A model generated the notes under the pieces. That model made no database searches. It saw nothing but the letters and a program-made list of their open reading frames with translations, and had not been told where the DNA came from. Position numbers and translations under genes: made by a program. Below are positions 5,793-9,613 of a DNA stretch of 9,613 nt, one piece after another. The stretch's first letter is position 1. The number at the start of each line of letters is the position of its first letter. This DNA is from Thermoleophilia bacterium (lineage in GTDB: Bacteria > Actinomycetota > Thermoleophilia > Gaiellales > Gaiellaceae), in NCBI GenBank assembly GCA_014534415.1, contig JACVRM010000076.1, positions 1 to 9,613 of the forward strand. Direction: 5' to 3'.

Positions 5793-6608
5793 TCACGGAG
5801 CACCCGCGGTCGAGCGGAGCACCGCGTCCGAGAGACGCGGCCATGCCTCCTTCGCCCATTCGCCGAACTCGAGGTCGGTCAGGCAGCCGCACGCCAGCCC
5901 CGCGTCGGGGTCGACCCAGAGGAACGCTCCCGAGCCGCCGAAGTGGCCGAACGTGCGCGGCGACGCGCGCGTGCCCGTCCAGTGGCCCGGCTTGTCGTCG
6001 CGGAGCTCGAACCCGAGGCCCCAGTCGTTCGGCGACATGCGACCGTAGTCCGGCAACACTCCGTCCAGCCCCGGGAAGGCGACGGCCGTAGCTTCGTCCA
6101 GCGTCTCGCGGGCCACGAGTGTCGGTGCGAGCAGCTCGCGGCCGACCCTCAGCACGTCGTCGAGGCTCCCGTGCACGCCGGCGGCGGGCGACCCGTGTAG
6201 CTCCGCACGTATCGCGAGCGGCCGAAAGACCGCCTCCGACAGGTACCGGCCGAACGGCATCTGCGCCCGCTCCGCGACGAGCTTCGCCAGCGTCTCGAAC
6301 CCCGCGTTCGAGTAGATCCGCCGGCGGCCCGGTTCGCCGAGCGGCGGGCCGGCCTCGAACGGGAGTCCCGAGGCGTGCGCAAGCAGGTGCCGGACCGTGG
6401 AGCCGGGCGGACCGGCCGGCTCGTCGAGGTCGACGACGCCCTCCTCGACGGCAACGAGCGTCGCGAGCGCCGTAACGAGCTTCGTCACCGACGCCCATCG
6501 AAAGACGCGCTCGGCATCGCCGTGCCTCGCTAGCACGCGGTCGGCGGTCGCCACCCCGGCGGCGGCGTGCCGCGCCGGCCAGCCATCGATCTGCCGTAGA
6601 GCGTCCAC
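5793..6608 (-). CDS. Serine hydrolase of the beta-lactamase (class C-like) family
   Basis: A 271-residue member of the beta-lactamase/esterase (PF00144-type) family. The three catalytic motifs are present: SVTK (40-43, nucleophile Ser40 and Lys43), YSN (99-101) and HFG (222-224, in GHFGGSG, in place of the KTG of true beta-lactamases). LLAHASGLP (75-83) is also typical. There is no signal peptide, so the enzyme is probably cytoplasmic. That makes antibiotic hydrolysis unlikely and an esterase, amidase or peptidase role more likely. It is shorter than most family members (350-400). The start is GTG 6608: a -10-like TAGTAT lies 6 nt upstream and no ribosome site is seen, so the mRNA is probably leaderless. 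It is divergent from the Rid gene, with 17 nt between the two starts. Confidence 0.92.
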   Translation of the reverse strand: MDALRQIDGWPARHAAAGVATADRVLARHGDAERVFRWASVTKLVTALATLVAVEEGVVDLDEPAGPPGSTVRHLLAHASGLPFEAGPPLGEPGRRRIYSNAGFETLAKLVAERAQMPFGRYLSEAVFRPLAIRAELHGSPAAGVHGSLDDVLRVGRELLAPTLVARETLDEATAVAFPGLDGVLPDYGRMSPNDWGLGFELRDDKPGHWTGTRASPRTFGHFGGSGAFLWVDPDAGLACGCLTDLEFGEWAKEAWPRLSDAVLRSTAGAP

Positions 6609-6613
6609 GCGGC

Positions 6614-6620
6614 GATACTA
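6614..6620. promoter_or_regulatory. Symmetric -10 element serving two leaderless divergent genes
   Basis: On the plus strand GATACT (6614-6619) ends 6 nt before the Rid GTG at 6626. On the minus strand TAGTAT (6620-6615) ends 6 nt before the hydrolase GTG at 6608. Each matches TATAAT at 4 of 6 and keeps the critical A(-11) and T(-7). The predicted start sites are the first bases of the two GTG codons, 18 bp apart. A minus-strand -35-like ATGACC (6642-6637) sits 16 bp from its -10. The plus -35 is poor. Confidence 0.55.
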
Positions 6621-6625
6621 GGCAC

Positions 6626-7009
6626 GTGCAGCGGCGGGTCATCTCCTCGGCGATGCCGTGGGAGCGGAAGTACGGCTACTCGCGCGCCGTGGTCGCCGGC
6701 GGCCACGTTCACGTCTCCGGCACCGCGCCTGTAATGGCGGACGGCGGCGATCCACCACCCGACGCCTACGGCCAGGCGCGCCGTTGCCTCGAGATCATCC
6801 TCGCGGCGCTCGCCGAGGCGGGCGCACGCGCCGAGGACGTCGTGCGGACGCGCTGGTACCTGACGCGCGCGGAGGACGTGGAGGAGGTAGCGCGCGCCCA
6901 CGGCGAGGTCTTCGCCACCGTCCGCCCGGCCGCGACGGGGGTCGTCGTGGCGGCGCTGCTCGACCCACGGTGGCTCGTGGAGATCGAGGCCGACGCGATC
7001 CTCGAGTGA
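6626..7009 (+). CDS. Rid-family (YjgF/YER057c/UK114) protein lacking the deaminase Arg
   Basis: The product is 127 residues, the usual Rid size, and forms a chorismate-mutase-like fold that is normally a trimer. The N-terminus RRVISSAMPWERKYGYSRAV and the end RPAATGVVVAALL with LVEIEADAI fit the family. RidA enzymes hydrolyse reactive imines/enamines and need an Arg in the RPARS motif. Here that position is Ala103 (RPAATG), so the classical deaminase reaction is unlikely. The protein falls with Rid subgroups whose function is not settled. GTG 6626 was chosen because the RRVISS lead-in is shared by relatives and because the -10-like box predicts transcription from that base. ATG 6653 is the alternative but has no better ribosome site. 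It is the first gene of a three-gene unit and its stop overlaps the next GTG by 4 nt. Confidence 0.9.
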   Translation: MQRRVISSAMPWERKYGYSRAVVAGGHVHVSGTAPVMADGGDPPPDAYGQARRCLEIILAALAEAGARAEDVVRTRWYLTRAEDVEEVARAHGEVFATVRPAATGVVVAALLDPRWLVEIEADAILE

Positions 7010-7623
7010 CCGCTCACCGGTTCGCGCTGCTCACCGGGCTCTACGTCGCGGTCGTCTGCTCTGCGCAGATCGGCGCGCAGAAGATCATCGAGCTGCCGAT
7101 CACGGGCGACGCTGCACCCGGCGGGACGTACCTGATCGGCGTGTCGCTCGCGCTGATCGAGGTCGCGCACCACACGGCGCCCTCGCGTCGGGAGGGGTGG
7201 CTGCACGCCCAGCTGATGATCGCGGCGGGGTTCGTCGCGTCGGCGCTCCTCGCCGGGTACATCGCGCTGGTCGACGCCTCGCCGGCGGCTTTCCCGGGCC
7301 AGCACTTCGGCGAGCTCGCCGACACGTGGCGCATCGTCGCGGCGAGCCTCGCCGCCTTCGCGGTCTCGGAGACGATCGACAACATGCTCGGGGCGTCGCT
7401 GCGCGACCGCTTGCACGACGCCGGCCGCGTTGCCGTGACGAACGCGGTCAGCGCGCCGCTCGACAGCGTCGTCTTCCTCGCACTCGCGTTCGGCTCCCTC
7501 GAGTTCGTCGAAGGGCAGCTCCAGGCGAAGCTGGCCGCGTCATTCGTGCTCGGGATTCCGCTGGTTCTGGTCGCCCGGCGCTTCCTTCGCCGCGCGAGCG
7601 GGCATATGGTTCCGCGCACGTGA
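7006..7623 (+). CDS. VUT/YhhQ-type integral membrane protein (queuosine-precursor transporter family)
   Basis: From the GTG at 7006, which overlaps the Rid stop as GTGA, this is a 205-residue membrane protein with about six hydrophobic segments. They lie around residues 6-22, 41-55, the LMIAAGFVASALLAGYIALV stretch, WRIVAASLAAFAVSE, VVFLALAFGS and AASFVLGIPLVLVA. The overall pattern resembles the VUT family (PF02592), whose E. coli member YhhQ imports queuosine precursors preQ0/preQ1. Shared traits are an early SxxxxxK (QIGAQKI), ASLAAFxVSExxD, and LDSVVFLxLAFG late in the protein. The second helix is diverged: IGVSLALIEV replaces the usual ND..TE.YG element, so the cargo may differ. No queuosine gene lies nearby. 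Translation is probably coupled to its neighbours on both sides by 4-nt overlaps. Confidence 0.78.
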   Translation: MTAHRFALLTGLYVAVVCSAQIGAQKIIELPITGDAAPGGTYLIGVSLALIEVAHHTAPSRREGWLHAQLMIAAGFVASALLAGYIALVDASPAAFPGQHFGELADTWRIVAASLAAFAVSETIDNMLGASLRDRLHDAGRVAVTNAVSAPLDSVVFLALAFGSLEFVEGQLQAKLAASFVLGIPLVLVARRFLRRASGHMVPRT

Positions 7624-8825
7624 GGCAGATCTTTCCACCGGAGATCACGGGCAAGAGCCTGGAGCCTCGCGGCAGCGTGCTCGACCACAGGTTCGGCGAG
7701 GGCGAGCCGTACACGCTCGGGGTCGAGGAGGAGTACATGTTGCTCGACGCCGACACGCTCGACCTCGTTCAGCACATCGACACCGTCCTCGCCGCCGTCG
7801 CCGGCCACGAGCTGGAGTCGCGGATCAACGCAGAGCTGATGCAGTCTGTGATCGAGATCACGACGCCCGTGTGCCGGACGGCGGGCGACGTCGACGTCGC
7901 GTTGCGACAGCTGCGCGGCTACGTGTCAGGGATCGCAGGCGAGCGCGGCCTGCGCGTCGGCTCCGCCGGGACGCACCCGTTCAGCCTCTTCGAGCGCCAG
8001 CGCATCACCGCCAAGGACCGCTACCGGCAGCTCGTCGACCAGATGCAGTACATCGCCCGGCGCGAGCTCATCTTCGGCATGCACGTCCACGTCGCGGTGG
8101 ACGGGCCGGACAAGGCGATCGGCGTGATCAACGGGCTGCTGCCGGAGCTTGCACCGCTGCTGGCGCTGTCGGCGAGCTCGCCATTCTGGCGCGGGGAGCC
8201 GACCGGCCTGCACTCGAGCAGGCAGATGGTCTTCGCGGCGTTCCCCCGCTCGGGGCCGCCGCCGCGTTTCAAGGACTACGAGGACTACGCGAGCGTGGTC
8301 GGCCAGCTCGAACGGACGGGCTGCATCGCCGACTACACACAGATCTGGTGGGATATCCGCCCGCATCCGCGCCTCGGCACGATCGAGGTCCGGATTTGCG
8401 ACGCCGTCACGCGCGTCGAGCACGCGGTCGCGATCGCGGCGTACTGCCAGGCGTTCGTGAAGTACCTCTCCGAAAAGATCGACCGCCGCGAGGAGATCCC
8501 CGCGTACCACCGCATCCTGACGACCGAGAACAAGTGGCTCGCAGGCCGGTACGGGCTCGACGCACCGGTCATGGACCTCGGTTCCGGACGGCGCAACCGC
8601 ATCCCCGTCTCGCAAATCGTCCGCCGGACGCTGCAGATGATCGAGCCGCACGCGCGCGAGCTGGGCTCGGAGCGAGAGCTCGAGGGCATCGAGGACATCG
8701 TCTCGCGGGGCAACGGCGCCGACCGCCAGCTGCGCGTGTTCAACGCGAACCGTGACATCGTCGAGGTCGTCCGCGAGATCGCCGACGTCACTGAAGAGGC
8801 GGCTCTGCCGGTCACCACCGGCTGA
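7620..8825 (+). CDS. GCS2-family carboxylate-amine ligase (YbdK-type glutamate-cysteine ligase)
   Basis: From the GTG at 7620 (GTGA overlap with the previous stop) the product is 401 residues. YbdK of E. coli is about 370. The family (PF04107) joins the gamma-carboxyl of glutamate to an amine, classically cysteine, with ATP. YbdK itself shows only weak gamma-glutamylcysteine synthesis. Visible motifs are LGVEEEY (33-39, metal/ATP glutamates), SVIEITTPV (second acidic motif), FGMHVHV (from 152, metal/substrate His155 and His157), and TIEVRICDAVTRVEHAVAIA with the conserved Glu and Arg. The protein is soluble. It is the last gene of the Rid-VUT-ligase operon. Since actinobacteria mostly use mycothiol, the true amine substrate may not be cysteine. 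EgtA-like function in ergothioneine synthesis is possible but not supported, because no egtB/C/D/E genes are seen here. A short GC hairpin follows the stop. Confidence 0.9.
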   Translation: MRQIFPPEITGKSLEPRGSVLDHRFGEGEPYTLGVEEEYMLLDADTLDLVQHIDTVLAAVAGHELESRINAELMQSVIEITTPVCRTAGDVDVALRQLRGYVSGIAGERGLRVGSAGTHPFSLFERQRITAKDRYRQLVDQMQYIARRELIFGMHVHVAVDGPDKAIGVINGLLPELAPLLALSASSPFWRGEPTGLHSSRQMVFAAFPRSGPPPRFKDYEDYASVVGQLERTGCIADYTQIWWDIRPHPRLGTIEVRICDAVTRVEHAVAIAAYCQAFVKYLSEKIDRREEIPAYHRILTTENKWLAGRYGLDAPVMDLGSGRRNRIPVSQIVRRTLQMIEPHARELGSERELEGIEDIVSRGNGADRQLRVFNANRDIVEVVREIADVTEEAALPVTTG

Positions 8826-8838
8826 GCCGCCTGGCGGC
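8826..8838 (+). terminator. Short GC hairpin directly after the ligase stop
   Basis: GCCGC, loop CTG, GCGGC: a 5-bp all-GC stem that begins at the base after the TGA. Only a few scattered Ts follow, so it is a weak terminator candidate for the three-gene operon. Confidence 0.3.
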
Positions 8839-9069
8839 GTTCGTCCGCGTCCCGAGCCGCCGCGCCGCGACGTTCTCGGGTGGAACTCGACGGTGCGCAC
8901 AACGCGCATCTTCGAGAGGTCGACGTCCGCCGAGGCTCCTTGGGTCGCGGACGCATTCCATACGGACGGTCACGCGCGGCAAGTCCCGGCCCGGACCCGG
9001 CGCTCCGCGCCGGTCGTACTGGACCCGGTGGACGGCCACGCCCGTATCTCGGACGATGAAAGCGCTCCA
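8839..9069. other. Intergenic region before the ECF sigma gene
   Basis: No convincing gene lies here. The open frames on both strands are Arg/Pro-rich and typical of high-GC noise. The region holds an 8-bp direct repeat GGACCCGG (8993-9000 and 9021-9028), a perfect hairpin (listed separately), and GGAAC at 8882-8886, which could start an ECF-type -35 but lacks a good -10 partner. Confidence 0.4.
8997..9013. repeat. Perfect inverted repeat upstream of ECF sigma
   Basis: CCGGCGC, loop TCC, GCGCCGG gives a perfect 7-bp GC stem 68 nt before the sigma start. It may be a terminator hairpin for the upstream operon, since the 5-bp hairpin at 8826 is weak, or a protein-binding site. No T-run follows. 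Confidence 0.4.
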
Positions 9070-9075
9070 TACTCT
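9070..9075 (+). promoter_or_regulatory. Candidate -10 box of the ECF sigma gene (leaderless)
   Basis: TACTCT keeps the key T(-12), A(-11) and T(-7) of a housekeeping -10 and ends 6 nt before GTG 9082. There is no Shine-Dalgarno and no clear -35. This is the same arrangement as the ileS, Nudix, hydrolase and Rid genes. Confidence 0.35.
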
Positions 9076-9081
9076 GCTCCG

Positions 9082-9603
9082 GTGGCGCCGGTGCGCCGAC
9101 ACGAGCGCGCCTGGATTCGAGGCGCACAGTCCGGCTCAGTCGCGGATCTCGAGCAGCTGTTCCGCGCCCATTGGCCGCGCGCCCACCGCGCCGCCTACCT
9201 CATCGTCCACGACGCGGCGGCGGCCGAGGACATCGCCCAGGAGGCCTTCATCGCCGCCCTGCGGGCGCTCGACCGCTTCGACCGCCGCCGTCCCTTCGCG
9301 CCCTGGCTGCACCGCATCGTCGCCAACCGCGCCATCGACTGGGCGCGCGCCCGCGCGGCGCGTGCCGAGGTCGCCTTGCCCGACGTGGCGGGCGCCCACT
9401 CCGCCGAGCGGCCGAGCGGCGATCCCGAGGCACTCGCGGCCGGCCTCGTCGAGCTCACGCCGGAGCATCGCGCCGTGATCGTGCTGCGCTACCTGCTCGA
9501 CTACACGCCGGGCGAGATCGCCGACCTGCTCGACCTGCCGCGCGGCACCGTCAACTCTCGCCTGCGCCGGGCGCTCGACCGGCTCGGAGAACGGCTCGCA
9601 TGA
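9082..9603 (+). CDS. ECF-family RNA polymerase sigma factor (sigma-70 regions 2 and 4)
   Basis: From GTG 9082 the product is 173 residues, a normal ECF length. Region 2 covers about 26-92. It includes LFRAHWPRAHRAAYLIV, the core-binding DIAQEAF (50-56), and PFAPWLHRIVANRAIDWAR (71-89), the -10-recognition part. A short linker leads to region 4 (about 124-173): LTPEHRAVIVLRYLLDYTPGEIA and the recognition helix RGTVNSRLRRALDRL. Region 3 is absent, as expected for ECF factors. The frame is open upstream to 8752, but the extra 110 residues resemble no sigma domain and contain noise-like Arg/Pro runs. GTG 9091 is a slightly shorter alternative. The stop overlaps the ATG of the next gene (ATGA, 9600-9603), the usual arrangement of an ECF sigma with its anti-sigma. 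The regulon is unknown. Confidence 0.92.
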   Translation: MAPVRRHERAWIRGAQSGSVADLEQLFRAHWPRAHRAAYLIVHDAAAAEDIAQEAFIAALRALDRFDRRRPFAPWLHRIVANRAIDWARARAARAEVALPDVAGAHSAERPSGDPEALAAGLVELTPEHRAVIVLRYLLDYTPGEIADLLDLPRGTVNSRLRRALDRLGERLA

Positions 9604-9613
9604 AGGACGGCGA
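9600..9613 (+). CDS. Truncated start of the next gene (anti-sigma by context only)
   Basis: ATG at 9600 overlaps the sigma TGA as ATGA and opens MKDG before the window ends. GGAGAA upstream (from about 9586) could act as its ribosome site. Nothing in four codons shows the function. Position suggests an anti-sigma factor or a coupled membrane protein. Confidence 0.5.

Noticed and set aside
5404..6642. 412-codon minus-strand frame across the Grx-like and hydrolase genes
   Set aside because: It is a frame-shifted shadow of the hydrolase gene, whose catalytic motifs lie in another frame.
8882..8906. ECF-type autoregulatory promoter (GGAAC, 16 nt, CGCG)
   Set aside because: The -10 part does not match the usual CGTC/CGTT, and the start site would be about 170 nt from the gene. 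It is too weak to call.
8752..9081. 110-residue N-terminal extension of the ECF sigma factor
   Set aside because: It overlaps the ligase 3' end, shows no sigma or other domain, and would give an abnormal ECF layout.
8812..9102. Minus-strand open frame (96 codons) in the gap before the sigma gene
   Set aside because: The composition is Arg-rich noise. It overlaps the sigma start and has no ribosome site or family likeness.
1..9613. CRISPR array, tRNA, rRNA, insertion sequence, toxin-antitoxin or phage genes
   Set aside because: I read both strands for these and saw no repeat-spacer pattern, cloverleaf, transposase motif or toxin/antitoxin pair.

Overview
This is a high-GC window (about 70% by eye) with frequent GTG starts, 4-nt GTGA/ATGA gene overlaps and apparently leaderless mRNAs. 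These traits, together with the protein types, point to an actinobacterial chromosome. A Thermoleophilia/Gaiellales-like lineage is my best guess, but the sequence alone does not prove it. I see no tRNA, rRNA, CRISPR array, insertion sequence or phage gene.

Layout. (1) 87-3155, minus: isoleucyl-tRNA synthetase of the eukaryote-like (IleRS2) type, with an unusual GVHH in place of the class I HxGH signature. (2) 3276-4386, plus: thioredoxin followed by an overlapping diacylglycerol-kinase/YegS-type lipid kinase. (3) 4354-4872, minus: a zinc-ribbon Nudix hydrolase whose 3' end overlaps the kinase tail to tail. (4) 4912-5751, plus: a tightly packed unit of a 48-residue acidic proline-rich peptide, a stand-alone cyclic-nucleotide-binding-domain protein and a glutaredoxin-like CPDS protein. 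(5) 5793-6608, minus: a cytoplasmic serine beta-lactamase-fold protein, separated from the previous unit by a terminator-like hairpin. (6) 6626-8825, plus: a three-gene operon of a Rid-family protein, a VUT/YhhQ-type membrane protein and a GCS2/YbdK-type glutamate-amine ligase, each joined by a 4-nt overlap. (7) 9082-9603, plus: an ECF sigma factor, followed by the first codons of a coupled gene cut by the window end.

How it works together. Most of the set is housekeeping or accessory metabolism with a thiol/redox flavour (thioredoxin, glutaredoxin-like protein, gamma-glutamyl ligase family enzyme). The three most notable things are the GVHH IleRS, a family known for mupirocin hyper-resistance; the repeated T-A-N3-T boxes 6-7 nt upstream of start codons, including one shared symmetric box whose two predicted start sites are exactly the two divergent GTG codons, 18 bp apart; and the acidic peptide / CNB domain / Grx-like operon, for which I know no described function. 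I found no convincing defence or other wholly new system.
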